Below, in pieces: positions 36,524-45,510 of a stretch of 64,000 bases of DNA. The stretch comes from Roseiarcus sp963741405 (GTDB lineage Bacteria; Pseudomonadota; Alphaproteobacteria; Rhizobiales; Beijerinckiaceae), in NCBI GenBank assembly GCA_963741405.1, contig CAVUHX010000051.1:124001-188000 (forward strand), in the 5' to 3' direction. The first letter of the stretch is position 1. Each line of letters starts with the position of its first letter. A program made the position numbers and the translations under genes. Under the pieces are notes generated by a model. It made no database searches, had not been told where the DNA came from, and worked only from the letters and a program-made list of their open reading frames with translations.

Positions 36524-37718
36524 ATGATCACCAAGACAATTGCGAGTTCCCGCGGCGCAGCCGTCATGCTTTCGCTCGCCGGCGCTGCCGCGCTTTGGGC
36601 CGCCAGCATGGCTCCGGCATATGCCGAAACACTCTTCAACGTGACAAATCTGGTGTCCGACGGCACCGTCCCGGCCAAGGTTGTCGACCTTAACCTCATC
36701 AATCCGTGGGGCATAGCCATGAGCCCGACGAGCCCATTTTGGATCTCCGACAATGGCACGGGGCTAGCTACTCTCTACTCGGTCTCCGCGAACAACTCTT
36801 CCGTCAACAAGATCGGACTGACGGTGACGATTCCGCCCGCGTTTGGCAGCCCGCCGTCGGCGCCCACCGGGCAGGTCTTCAACGGCGGCGCCGGTTTTGT
36901 CATCGGCGGTCCCGCAGGCAGTCCAGCGCGTTTTCTGTTCGAACTCCGAGGACGGGGCGATTACGGCATGGAACGGGGGGACGAACGCGGCAATCGCCGT
37001 GAACCACTCGGGGATGAACTCTGTCTACAAGGGTCTTGCGATCGACGACACGAACTCCTTTCTGTTCGCCTCTGATTTCCACAATGGCGATATCGAGAAG
37101 TACAACAACAGCTTCACGCAAATCATTGTGCCCGGGGCGTTCACGGATCCGAGCCTGCCGGCCGGCTATGCGCCCTTCAACCTTAAAGTCATCAACGGCG
37201 ACCTTTATGTGACTTACGCCGTGCAAGACGCCGCAAAGCACGACGACGTGGCCGGCCCCGGAAATGGATTGGTCGACGTGTTCGATCTCAACGGCAACTT
37301 TGTGAAACGCTTCATCTCCCCAGGGGGAGAGCTGAACTCGCCATGGGGCTTGCTGATCGCGCCTTCAAGTTTTGGCTCGTTCGCCGGGGATCTGCTGGTG
37401 GGCAATTTCGGCGACGGGATGATCGACGCGTACAACGTCAGCACCGGCGCGTTTATTGACGTCCTGCGCGGGCCTAACAACAAGCCGATCGACGTCACCG
37501 ATCTGTGGGCCCTCTCGCTCGGCAATGGGGGATCGGCGGGAAGCCCCAACTCGCTCTATTTCACCGCCGGCCTTGTCGACGAAGGCGACGGCTTGTTCGG
37601 AAGTTTGACTGCGGTCCCCGAACTGTCGACCTGGGCGATGATGCTCGCAGGATTCGCGGGACTTGGCTTTGCCGGTTGTCGCAGGGTGAAGAGCGGGAAG
37701 ACCATCGCCCCCGCCTGA
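36524..37718 (+). CDS. TIGR03118-family PEP-CTERM exported protein, one frameshift
   Basis: Length 1195 bp, one base over 398 codons. The N-terminal frame has a signal peptide (VMLSLAGAAALWAASMAPAYA/E) and NVTNLVSDGTVPAKVVDLNLINPWGIAMSP-type opening strands that mark the TIGR03118 beta-propeller-like family. One extra T in the TTTT at 36931-36934 throws it out of frame. Correcting it gives SNSEDGAITAWNGGTNAA and runs on to 37718. The C-terminus is a PEP-CTERM-type sorting signal: VPELSTWAMMLAGFAGLGFAG plus CRR, i.e. a motif, a membrane helix and a basic end. Such proteins are cut by exosortase and linked to exopolysaccharide; no exosortase is in this window. A terminator follows at 37743. Confidence 0.8.
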
Positions 37719-37742
37719 CCCTCTCGCAACTCGAAGTTTTGA

Positions 37743-37770
37743 GAGACCGCCGAGAGGCGGTCTTTCTGTT
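37743..37770 (+). terminator. Rho-independent terminator after the PEP-CTERM gene
   Basis: A perfect 8-bp stem, AGACCGCC (37744-37751) with GGCGGTCT (37756-37763), encloses a GAGA loop and is followed by TTCTGTTTG. It lies 25 bp after the stop. Confidence 0.85.
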
Positions 37771-37804
37771 TGAGTCGCCCTCTGAACGGGCAGCGTCCGC
37801 GGCA

Positions 37805-37832
37805 GCGATCCGCAATGTCCGCTCTACGTCGA
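37805..37832. repeat. 28-bp direct repeat, copy 1
   Basis: Identical over 28 bases to the copy at 38480-38507, starting GCGATCCGCAATGTCCGCTC. The two copies lie about 650 bp apart and flank the AT-rich gene at 38090 and the truncated gene at 37909. They could be a dispersed intergenic repeat or the recombination sites by which the segment arrived. Confidence 0.75.
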
Positions 37833-37908
37833 CTCCGGCCTTCCCTTTCGCGCAAATACCGGCGCGTGGCCCCGACATAGGTTTACGGTCGGCGGCATGG
37901 ATCATAAA

Positions 37909-38004
37909 ATGACTGCCTTGGAACGAGCGTTTCAGTTGGCGAGCTCCGGGCAAGTTTCTAAAATTGCGGAAATCTCCGGCGTTGTGCCGTTCTTCGCGGC
38001 ATGA
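37909..38004 (+). pseudogene. Truncated gene of a small MTALERAF-type conserved protein
   Basis: The 31-residue frame starts MTALERAFQLASSGQVSKIA. I recognise this as the N-terminus of a small conserved alphaproteobacterial protein (typically about 60 residues, MTxLERAFxLAxSGxxxxIxEI). After residue 22 the sequence diverges (SGVVPFFAA) and stops, so the C-terminal half has been lost. The break falls at the edge of the AT-rich segment, which suggests that segment's arrival cut the gene. Family recognition is from memory and moderate. Confidence 0.5.
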
Positions 38005-38089
38005 GGTCTAAAAGAGGAGGAGAGGCTGAGAAGGTGGAGATCAGACGTTTAGTTTAGAAGAGGAAAGACAGCATGGAAGGAGAACGCTA

Positions 38090-38425
38090 ATGGCTGTCTC
38101 AAGTAATCAAAAGGTTGGAGAACTAGCTAGGATCGCCTATCTAGCGTTATTGCACGCTGAGAGTGAGTTGGGGGAGGAGACAAACACACTCGACGGAAAC
38201 AAATTTGCAGATAAATTACGAGAGATCCGTCTGGAAATATTGGGAATGTTTGGTGACACAGAGAGCAAAGTGCATCTAGATAAAGCGATCTATCGCATAG
38301 AAAATGAAGGATCATTGGTTGCTTACTATCACGGAAGTGATACAAAGGATACTGATGAACGGCTAGCAAAGATAATACAGTCTTCGACAAGCTCGGACCT
38401 GGATCTGAGCCCTAAGGAGGAATAG
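38090..38425 (+). CDS. AT-rich orphan protein of 111 residues, probably acquired
   Basis: 111 residues beginning MAVSSNQKVGELARIAYLAL, with AAGGAGAA seven bases before the ATG. The base composition is below 50% G+C by eye, far under the neighbours, and codons such as TTA, AGA, ATA and GAA are common, so recent transfer is likely. The chain is soluble, helical and acidic (DTKDTDERLAKIIQSS), with no signal peptide, membrane segment or recognised motif. It is flanked by the 28-bp direct repeats at 37805 and 38480 and by two damaged genes. The strong ribosome site suggests it is expressed. Function unknown. Confidence 0.7.
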   Translation: MAVSSNQKVGELARIAYLALLHAESELGEETNTLDGNKFADKLREIRLEILGMFGDTESKVHLDKAIYRIENEGSLVAYYHGSDTKDTDERLAKIIQSSTSSDLDLSPKEE

Positions 38426-38681
38426 GCTTTATTTCCCTTGCCTTCAGCCAGCTATCCGGGCTGCGGCTATTCCACCGTCGCGATCCGCAATGTCCGCTCT
38501 ACGTCGATTTTGACCGTTCGACCCTAGGACGGATGGAGCGCAACGGGTCCAAATGATCCGACGGAATTTTATTTCGCTGGGTGTCTTGGCGCGCGGTTGG
38601 CGCCGCACAAGAGTCGCTCCGGCATCCCCAGATGTAGCGGGTGTCTGCGCTAGCCGGATAGGCACGGACTGTTCCACCAAA
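38426..38681. other. Scar region between the AT-rich gene and the pit remnant
   Basis: 256 bp that contain the second direct repeat (38480-38507) and no supportable gene. Sequence from 38508 to 38680 resembles neither neighbour. Confidence 0.4.
38480..38507. repeat. 28-bp direct repeat, copy 2
   Basis: Second copy of the repeat at 37805-37832, in the same orientation and without mismatch. It lies 54 bp after the AT-rich gene. Confidence 0.75.
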
Positions 38682-39035
38682 TTCATCCCGCTCTGGGTCA
38701 AAGTGTGCGTCGCCATCGCTGTGGGGCTCGGCGCGATGGTCGGTTGGAAGCGCATCGTCATCACCGCCGGAGAAAAGATCGGCAAGACGCACCTGACCTA
38801 TGGCCAGGGCGCAGCGGCCGAGATCATCGCCACCACGACGATCGGGGTGGCCGACGGCTTCGGCCTGCCGGTCTCGACCACCCACGTCCTCTTGCATCCG
38901 GCCGGCTTCGCCGGCACGATGGTGGCGAATGGCTCTTAAATGCAATGGTCGACGGTGCGCAGCATCGCCATGGCCTGGGTCCTGACCCTGCCCGCGGCAA
39001 TGATCCTGTCCGGGCTGCTGTTCTTCATCTTCTGA
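38682..39035 (+). pseudogene. Inorganic phosphate transporter (PiT family), C-terminal remnant with in-frame stop
   Basis: The frame reads IPLWVKVCVAIAVGLGAMVG, WKRIVITAGEKIGKTHLTYG, then VADGFGLPVSTTHVL: the C-terminal half of a PiT-family Na+ or H+/phosphate symporter. The 5' three-quarters are missing, since sequence before 38682 is unrelated. After GTMVANGS an in-frame TAA at about 38937 interrupts; the same frame then continues MQWSTVRSIAMAWVLTLPAA to a TGA at 39033, exactly the normal family ending. The usual VLSSGVAGT has become VLLHPAGFAGT. Loss of the start, an internal stop and a mutated motif show true decay. Confidence 0.88.
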
Positions 39036-39231
39036 CCTGGGGAAAACTGATTTCAAGTCAGCTCGGCCGCCCGCAGCGACGCCTCGGCGGGCCCGGCGCA
39101 CTACCGTATCGCGGCTTTCCCTTCTATGAGGGGAGGGTCGTCAAGGCCTGTCGGGGGGTTTGAAGTCAAGGATGCGCGAACAACGCCCCATTGTCGCGCG
39201 CTCGCCCGCAGCCTATAGGCTGCTTGCACGA

Positions 39232-40182
39232 ATGGCCGCCGATCTTTCCCCGCCCGTCTTCACCCAGCGCCACCTGCTCGGCATCGAGCACCTGTCGCGG
39301 CCCGAGATCGAGGCGCTGCTCGACCTCTCCGACGAAGCGGTGGCGATCTCGCGCCAGGTCGAGAAGAAGCGCGCCACCTTGCGCGGGCGGACCCAGATCA
39401 ACCTGTTCTTCGAAGCCTCGACCCGCACCCAGTCGTCGTTCGAACTCGCGGGAAAGCGGCTCGGGGCCGACGTGATGAACATGGCGGTCGCCGCTTCCAG
39501 CGTCAAAAAGGGCGAGACGCTGATCGACACCGCCATGACCCTCAACGCCATGCGCCCCGACATCCTCGTCGTCCGCCACCATGCGGCCGGGGCGGTGTCA
39601 CTGCTGGCGCGAAAAGTCGATTGCTCGGTGATCAACGCCGGCGACGGCGCGCACGAGCACCCGACCCAGGCGCTGCTCGACGCCCTGACCATCCGCCGCA
39701 ACCTCGGCCGCATCGAGGGCCTGACCGTCGCCATCTGCGGCGACATTCTGCATTCGCGGGTGGCGAGGTCGAACATCCTCCTGCTCGGCAAGCTCGGCGC
39801 CTATGTGCGGGTCGTCGGCCCCTCGACGCTGCTGCCGGCGGGGGTGGAGCTCATGGGCGTCGAAGTCTGCCGCGACATGCGCGCAGGCCTGAAGGACGCC
39901 GACATCGTGATGATGCTGCGCCTGCAGCGCGAGCGGATGAGCGGCGCGTTCGTGCCTTCGACAAAGGAATATTTCCGCTATTTCGGCCTCGATGCGGAGA
40001 AGCTCGCATGGGCCAAGCCCGGCGCGCTGGTCATGCATCCGGGGCCGATGAACCGCGGGGTCGAGATCGACACGCTGATCGCCGACGGCGCGCAGTCGCT
40101 GATCCGAGAGCAGGTCGAGATGGGCGTCGCGGTGCGGATGGCGGTGCTGGAGGCGCTGGCGCGCAACCTGCCGAACGGGTGA
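39232..40182 (+). CDS. pyrB: Aspartate carbamoyltransferase catalytic subunit (PyrB)
   Basis: 316 residues from ATG 39232 (MAADLSPPVFTQRHLLGIEHL); the 24 codons upstream do not match the family. Carbamoyl-phosphate loop: LFFEASTRTQSSFELAGKRLG. Other active-site segments: SSVKKGETLIDT, VVRHHAAGA, NAGDGAHEHPTQALLD, LRLQRERM and MHPGPMNRGVEID. It condenses carbamoyl phosphate and aspartate in pyrimidine synthesis. pyrC, usually next in alphaproteobacteria, is absent; the next gene is convergent. The length is typical. Confidence 0.97.
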   Translation: MAADLSPPVFTQRHLLGIEHLSRPEIEALLDLSDEAVAISRQVEKKRATLRGRTQINLFFEASTRTQSSFELAGKRLGADVMNMAVAASSVKKGETLIDTAMTLNAMRPDILVVRHHAAGAVSLLARKVDCSVINAGDGAHEHPTQALLDALTIRRNLGRIEGLTVAICGDILHSRVARSNILLLGKLGAYVRVVGPSTLLPAGVELMGVEVCRDMRAGLKDADIVMMLRLQRERMSGAFVPSTKEYFRYFGLDAEKLAWAKPGALVMHPGPMNRGVEIDTLIADGAQSLIREQVEMGVAVRMAVLEALARNLPNG

Positions 40183-40360
40183 GGCGGGGGCGGACCGTTC
40201 GCGCCGCCGCTGTGGCAGGATGACTTCAGGTCGAATCGAATCGCGGGAGGGGTCTCACGACAAGGATGGAGGTTCAACTCGACCCGGCAGACCTCCCGTG
40301 ATCAGGGCGCGCGTCGGCTGACCGAAAATCGCGTCTCGCGCGCGGGACATCGAAAGCCGA

Positions 40361-41050
40361 TCAGGCGGCCTTGGCCGCCGCTCCGCAACTGGCCATGATC
40401 GCGGCAATGTTTGCGGCATAGGCCGACGGGCCGCCCTTGAACACCGCCGATCCGGCGACCAGAACGTCGGCCCCGGCGCCGACGACCAGCGGCGCCGTCT
40501 CGGGCGCGACGCCCCCGTCAACCTGGATACGGATGTCCCGCGCGCCGATCATCTTGCGCACCCGCGCCACCTTGTCGAGCATCGCCGGAATGAACGCCTG
40601 CCCGCCGAAGCCCGGATTGACCGTCATCACGAGAACGAGGTCGAGGCGGTCCAGCACGTATTCGATCGCGCTCTCCGGGGTCGCCGGATTGAGCGCAACG
40701 CCGGCCTTTTTGCCGAGCGCGCGGATCAGCTCCAGCGATCGGTCGAGATGCCGGGTCGCCTCGGCGTGGACGGTGATGCGGTCGCAGCCCGCCTTGGCGA
40801 AAGCCTCCAGGTAAGGATCGCACGGCTCGATCATCAGGTGGCAGTCGAACACTTTGTCCGTATGCGGGCGAAGCGCCGCGACCACGGGCGGTCCGAAGGT
40901 GATGTTGGGCACGAAATGGCCGTCCATCACGTCGAGGTGGATCCAGTCTCCGCCGGCCGCGGCGACGTCCCGCACCTCCTGGCCGAGTTTGGAAAAGTCA
41001 GCCGACAGGATCGACGGCGCGATTTTGACGTTTCGGTCGAGTACGCTCAT
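40361..41050 (-). CDS. rpe: Ribulose-phosphate 3-epimerase (CbbE/Rpe)
   Basis: 229 residues from ATG 41050. TIM barrel with metal and phosphate motifs: IAPSILSADFSKLGQEV, WIHLDVMDGHFVPNITFGPPV, HLMIEPC, VHAEA, VLVMTVNPGFGGQAFI and IQVDGGVAPETAPLVVGAGADVLVAGSAVF. It converts ribulose 5-phosphate and xylulose 5-phosphate in the Calvin and pentose-phosphate pathways. It lies 76 bp after the corrected cbbM stop and is the last gene of the cbb cluster. The longer open frame above it is the out-of-frame end of cbbM. Confidence 0.96.
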   Translation of the reverse strand: MSVLDRNVKIAPSILSADFSKLGQEVRDVAAAGGDWIHLDVMDGHFVPNITFGPPVVAALRPHTDKVFDCHLMIEPCDPYLEAFAKAGCDRITVHAEATRHLDRSLELIRALGKKAGVALNPATPESAIEYVLDRLDLVLVMTVNPGFGGQAFIPAMLDKVARVRKMIGARDIRIQVDGGVAPETAPLVVGAGADVLVAGSAVFKGGPSAYAANIAAIMASCGAAAKAA

Positions 41051-41126
41051 TCTTGACGTTCCCTTTCGCGGCGTCGAATTCTCGGTTGAACCGGCTCCCT
41101 GCCGTCGGAGGCGCGACGACATTTCG

Positions 41127-42513
41127 TCAGGCGGCGGCCTTGCCGAGCCGGGCGCGCCAGCCCGGATACAGACGCGTCGGCGTCTTGCGGGAAGCTCTCG
41201 AAGGCGCGCGCGAACTCGCGATGGTCCTTGGCGAACTCCACCGGATCGGCGCCCGCCTTCCAGCACTGCTCCGCCTGACGCAGGGACTTCGCGCCCGCCG
41301 CGCCGCCGTCGACATGGCCGAAGGCCCCGCCGCCCGCGGTCATGATCAGGTTCGAATGGCCGAGATTCTCGAAGAATCCGGGCATTCTCAGGGCGTTCAT
41401 GCCGCCCGAAATGATCGGCGTGGTCGGGTTCAGGCCGAGCCATTCCTGATGATAGAACGGCCCCTCGGCGCTGTCATCGGTGATCATGTGGGCGATTGCC
41501 CGGTCGGCCGCTTCGCCTTCCATCTTGCCGAACCCCATCGTGCCGACATGGATGCCCGAGGCGCCCTGCAGGCGCGCCATCTTGGCGAGCACCATGCCGG
41601 TGTATCCCCGCTTCGCCTGCGGCGACGTCACGGCCCCGTGCCCGGCGCGGTGGTAGTGCAGATATTGCTTCGGGAATCGCCGACGGGCGGTGGTGACCGC
41701 CGCCGGGCCGGCGACATAGCCGTCGACCAGGAAGGCGACATGATCGGCGTTCGGCCCGAAGGTCTCGAGGATATATTCGCCGCGGGCGACCATTTCGTGG
41801 TGGTCGTCGGCCGTGATGTTGAACGAGAACAATTTAGGCTGTCCGGTCTTGTCCTGCGCGCGGATCATCGCGTCGTTGACGGCGCGGACCGTCTCCTTGA
41901 ACGGAGCGAAGGTCTGGTTGCCCTGCGGCTCGTCGTTCTTGATGAAGTCGCCGCCGAGCCAGAAATCGTAGCAGGCGTTGGCGAATGGCTGCGGCCTGAG
42001 GCCGAGCTTGGGCTTGATAATCGTGCCGACGATGAACCCGCCGTCGACCACCGGGCGGCCGAGCACGCGCCAGAGGTCCTTGATGGTGGTCGACGGGCCG
42101 TCGAACAGTTTGAGATAGGCCGGCGGAACATAGAAGTCGTGCATCTTGCCGTACTCGACGTCGCCCATACCCTGGTTGTTGCCGATGGTGAGGGTCAGGA
42201 ACGAGGCGATCATCGCCCGGCCGTCGATGATGTTGCGGTCAAACAATTCGATCGGATAGGCGATCTTCATGATCTCCCTGGCTTCGTCGATTTCATAGAC
42301 GAGCGCATCGACGCCGCGGGTGAAATCGTCGGTCGTCGACACCTCGACATTGGTGCCGGTCGAGGATTCGGCAGCGAAATGCGCCGCGGTCTGGAGATAA
42401 TTGCCGAAGCCTTTCTTGGGCTTCATGATATAGGCGCACAGTACGTGGCGGCCGCCTTCGATCAGCTGCTTTTCCGTGAGTTTCAGGTTCGCGTAACGAT
42501 CTGACTGGTCCAT
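41127..42513 (-). CDS. cbbM: Ribulose-1,5-bisphosphate carboxylase form II (CbbM), frameshift near the 3' end
   Basis: 461 residues after correction. Form II signatures: MDQSDRYANLKLTEKQLIEGG, FIVGTIIKPKLGLRPQPFA (catalytic Lys), GGDFIKNDEPQGNQTF (carbamylated Lys, metal-binding Asp and Glu) and ISGGMNALRMPGFFENLGHSN. One extra base at about 41172 changes the end: as read, the frame turns into SVSGLARPARQ and runs to 41047. Dropping it gives LYPGWRARLGKAAA and a stop at 41127, the normal family terminus, and 1387 bp is one base over 462 codons. Role: CO2 fixation. cbbT is upstream (80 bp). No small-subunit gene, as expected for form II. Confidence 0.95.
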
Positions 42514-42592
42514 GATTTCGTCTCCATCATCCGACCGTAGTGAACGGCCGCGTTGTTTGCCGATTGGCAGCCGTCCGCCGCGTAGCGGCGGG

Positions 42593-44578
42593 TCAGGCCG
42601 TCAGCGCTTTCGCCGCCTCGATCAACGCGTCCGCGGTGATGCCGAAATGGCGATAAAGATCGGAAGCAGGCGCCGAGGCGCCGAACCCGGTCATCCCGAT
42701 GAACACGCCGCGATCGCCGATCCAACGGTCCCAGCCGAGCCGCGCGCCCGCCTCGATCGCCACGCGCGGAGCGGAACCGAGGGTCGCGCGCTGGTAGTCC
42801 GCGCTCTGCTGCTCAAAAAGATCCCAAGACGGCATCGACACCACCGCCGCGTTCTTGCCGAGCGCGCGCAGAGCCGCCGCCGCTTCCACCGCGATCGCGA
42901 CTTCCGATCCGGTCGCCAGGATTGTCACGTCACGCTTGCCGTCGGGTTCGCGGAGCACATAGGCGCCCCGGGACGACGCATTGACGTCCGTCGACTCGCG
43001 AAGCGTGGGCAGGTTCTGGCGCGAGAGCAAGAGAGCCGAAGGCTTGTCCCTGGCGGCGAGCGCCAGCTCCCAGCATTCGGCGGTCTCGACCGCATCGCAG
43101 GGCCGGAACACCTGAAGGTTCGGCGTCGCTCGCAGCATGGCGAAATGCTCGACCGGCTGATGAGTCGGCCCGTCCTCGCCGAGCCCGATCGAGTCGTGCG
43201 TCAGCACGTAAATCGCTCGCACCCCCATGAGGGCTGAAAGCCGAATGGCGCCGCGCGCATAATCGGAGAAGACGAAGAACGTACCGCCGTAAGGAATGAA
43301 GCCGCCGTGCAGGGCGATGCCGTTCATCGCCGCCGACATGCCGAACTCACGGATGCCGTAGCGCACATAGCGGCCGGAAAAGTCGTCCCCCTGGATCGAC
43401 TGCATGCCCTTGGTGATCGTCAGGTTGGAGTGGGTCAGGTCGGCCGAACCGCCGAGCGTCGTCTCGATCGAGGCGTTGATCACTTCGAGCGCCATTTCCG
43501 ACGCCTTGCGCGAGGCGACATTGGGCTTCTTGGCGACGAGATCCGCCTTGTAGGCCGCCATGCGACCGGCAAACTCGGCGGGAATGTCGCCCGCCGTCGC
43601 CGCCTTGAAGCGAAGGCGCTCCGGGTGAGCTCTCAGTCGGTCTTCCCAAGCGAGCCGCTGACCGCGAGAACGCTCGCCTGCGGCGCGCCAGGCGGCCATG
43701 ATCTCAGAGGGGACCTCGAAGGGCGGGTGCGGCCAGCCGAGCTTGGCTCGGGCGGCTTCGATTTCGACTGCGCCGAGCGGCGCGCCGTGGGTCGCCTCGG
43801 TGCCCTGTTTGTTCGGCGCGCCGAAACCGATCACCGTGCGGCAGGCGATCATCGTCGGGCGGTCCTGCCGCTTCGCCTCTGCGATCGCCGCCTCGATCGC
43901 CGCCGGATCGTGGCCGTCGATCGCAATCGTATGCCAGCCGGCAGCGGCGAAGCGCGCGCGCTGATCGAGATTGGTCGAAAGCGAGGTCGAGCCGTCGATG
44001 GTGATCTGGTTGTCGTCCCAAAGCACAATCAGCCGGGAGAGCTTGAGGTGGCCTGCAAGGTCGATCGCCTCGTGGCTCACGCCTTCCATCAGGCAGCCGT
44101 CGCCGGCAATGACGAAGGTATGGTGGTCGACGAGGTCGCCATAGCGCGCCGCAAGCGCGCGCTCGGCGATCGCCATGCCGACCGACGTGGCGAGGCCCTG
44201 GCCGAGCGGGCCGGAGGTCGTTTCGACGCCGAGTGCGTGGCCGTATTCGGGATGGCCCGCGGTTTTCGAGCCGAGCTGCCGGAAGCGCTTGATCTCCTCC
44301 ATCGTCATGTCCGGGTAGCCGGTCAGGTAGAGCAGCGCATAGAGCAGCATCGAGCCGTGGCCGGCCGACAGCACAAAGCGGTCCCGGTCGGGCCAATGCG
44401 CGTCGGCGGAATCGAATTTGAGAAACTTGCTGAACAGCACCGTCGCGACATCGGCCATGCCCATCGGCATGCCCGGATGGCCGGACTTGGCTTTCTCGAC
44501 CGCGTCAATCGCCAGGAAGCGAACGGCGTTGGCCATCGACGCGTGCGTGACGGCGGGTTTCTGAACAATCGCATTCAT
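42593..44578 (-). CDS. cbbT: Transketolase (CbbT)
   Basis: 661 residues. Thiamine diphosphate binding: IAGDGCLMEGVSHEAIDLAGHLKLSRLIVLWDDNQITIDG, with GHPGMPMGMADVA and EYGHALGVETTSGPLGQGLA upstream. The pyrimidine part has RYGIREFGMSAAMNGIALHGG and THDSIGLGEDGPTHQPVEH. It shuffles two-carbon units between sugar phosphates in the regenerative Calvin cycle. It is 25 bp after cbbP on the minus strand, inside the cbb operon, so it is the Calvin copy; another transketolase may exist elsewhere. Confidence 0.97.
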   Translation of the reverse strand: MNAIVQKPAVTHASMANAVRFLAIDAVEKAKSGHPGMPMGMADVATVLFSKFLKFDSADAHWPDRDRFVLSAGHGSMLLYALLYLTGYPDMTMEEIKRFRQLGSKTAGHPEYGHALGVETTSGPLGQGLATSVGMAIAERALAARYGDLVDHHTFVIAGDGCLMEGVSHEAIDLAGHLKLSRLIVLWDDNQITIDGSTSLSTNLDQRARFAAAGWHTIAIDGHDPAAIEAAIAEAKRQDRPTMIACRTVIGFGAPNKQGTEATHGAPLGAVEIEAARAKLGWPHPPFEVPSEIMAAWRAAGERSRGQRLAWEDRLRAHPERLRFKAATAGDIPAEFAGRMAAYKADLVAKKPNVASRKASEMALEVINASIETTLGGSADLTHSNLTITKGMQSIQGDDFSGRYVRYGIREFGMSAAMNGIALHGGFIPYGGTFFVFSDYARGAIRLSALMGVRAIYVLTHDSIGLGEDGPTHQPVEHFAMLRATPNLQVFRPCDAVETAECWELALAARDKPSALLLSRQNLPTLRESTDVNASSRGAYVLREPDGKRDVTILATGSEVAIAVEAAAALRALGKNAAVVSMPSWDLFEQQSADYQRATLGSAPRVAIEAGARLGWDRWIGDRGVFIGMTGFGASAPASDLYRHFGITADALIEAAKALTA

Positions 44579-44603
44579 ATCAGGAAAAACCTCGTTAGGA
44601 GAC

Positions 44604-45485
44604 TCAGGCGCGAATGGCGCGACGGCGGCGCTCGACCAGCTTCAGAATCATCGGCGTCAGGATGAGCTGCATGGCGATGTCGAGCTTGCCGCCAGGGATG
44701 ACGATCGAGTTGGCGCGGCTCATGAAGCTGTTGTGGATCATCGATAGCAGATAGGGGAAGTCGATGCCGTGCGGATCGCGGAAGCGGATGACAACCATCG
44801 ATTCGTCAGGTGTCGGAATCCAGCGCGCGATGAACGGATTCGACGTGTCGACCGTCGGCACGCGCTGGAAATTGATGTCCGTCTGGGTGAACTGCGGGCA
44901 GATGTAGTTGATGTAGTCCGGCATGCGACGGAGGATCGTATCGGTGACCGCCTCGGTCGTGTAGCCGCGCGAGGCCCGGTCGCGGTGGAGCTTCTGGATC
45001 CATTCCAGATTCATCACCGGCACAACGCCAATCTTCAGGTCGACGTATTGCGCGATGTTGACTTTGTCGGTGACGACTGCGCCGTGCAGGCCTTCGTAAA
45101 AGAGGAGGTCGGAGCCCGGCTCGAAATTACGCCAGGGTGTGAATGTTCCCGGCGGCGAGGCGTGCAGTTCGGCCTCCTCCGCGTCATGAACATAGGTTCG
45201 GGTGCGTCCGACGCCGGTTTCCGAATAGTCGCGGAACGTCGTCTCGAGCTCCTCGAACAGATTGGCTTCCGCGCCGAAATGGCTGTAGTGGTGATCTCCC
45301 CGCCCCGCGGCTTCCTTCATCTGCTCGCGCATTTCGAGGCGGTTCCAGCGATGGAAGGCGTCGCCCTCGATGAAGACCGGGTTGATCTTCTCGCGGCGAA
45401 AAATCTGGTCGAACGTCCGCTTGACCGACGTCGTACCCGCTCCGGACGAGCCGGTGATGGCGATGATGGGGTGCTTGATCGACAT
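44604..45485 (-). CDS. cbbP: Phosphoribulokinase (CbbP)
   Basis: 293 residues. P-loop GSSGAGTTSVKR (residues 12-23), then the proteobacterial PRK sequence FIEGDAFHRWNRLEMREQ and DHHYSHFGAEANLFEELE. FYEGLHGAVVTDKVNIAQY carries the catalytic Asp/Arg region. It phosphorylates ribulose 5-phosphate to the Rubisco substrate and is specific to the Calvin cycle. Of the class I octameric type by length. It is 25 bp downstream of cbbF and 25 bp upstream of cbbT. Confidence 0.97.
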   Translation of the reverse strand: MSIKHPIIAITGSSGAGTTSVKRTFDQIFRREKINPVFIEGDAFHRWNRLEMREQMKEAAGRGDHHYSHFGAEANLFEELETTFRDYSETGVGRTRTYVHDAEEAELHASPPGTFTPWRNFEPGSDLLFYEGLHGAVVTDKVNIAQYVDLKIGVVPVMNLEWIQKLHRDRASRGYTTEAVTDTILRRMPDYINYICPQFTQTDINFQRVPTVDTSNPFIARWIPTPDESMVVIRFRDPHGIDFPYLLSMIHNSFMSRANSIVIPGGKLDIAMQLILTPMILKLVERRRRAIRA

Positions 45486-45510
45486 TGTTCGTGATTCCGA
45501 CGTACGAGAA

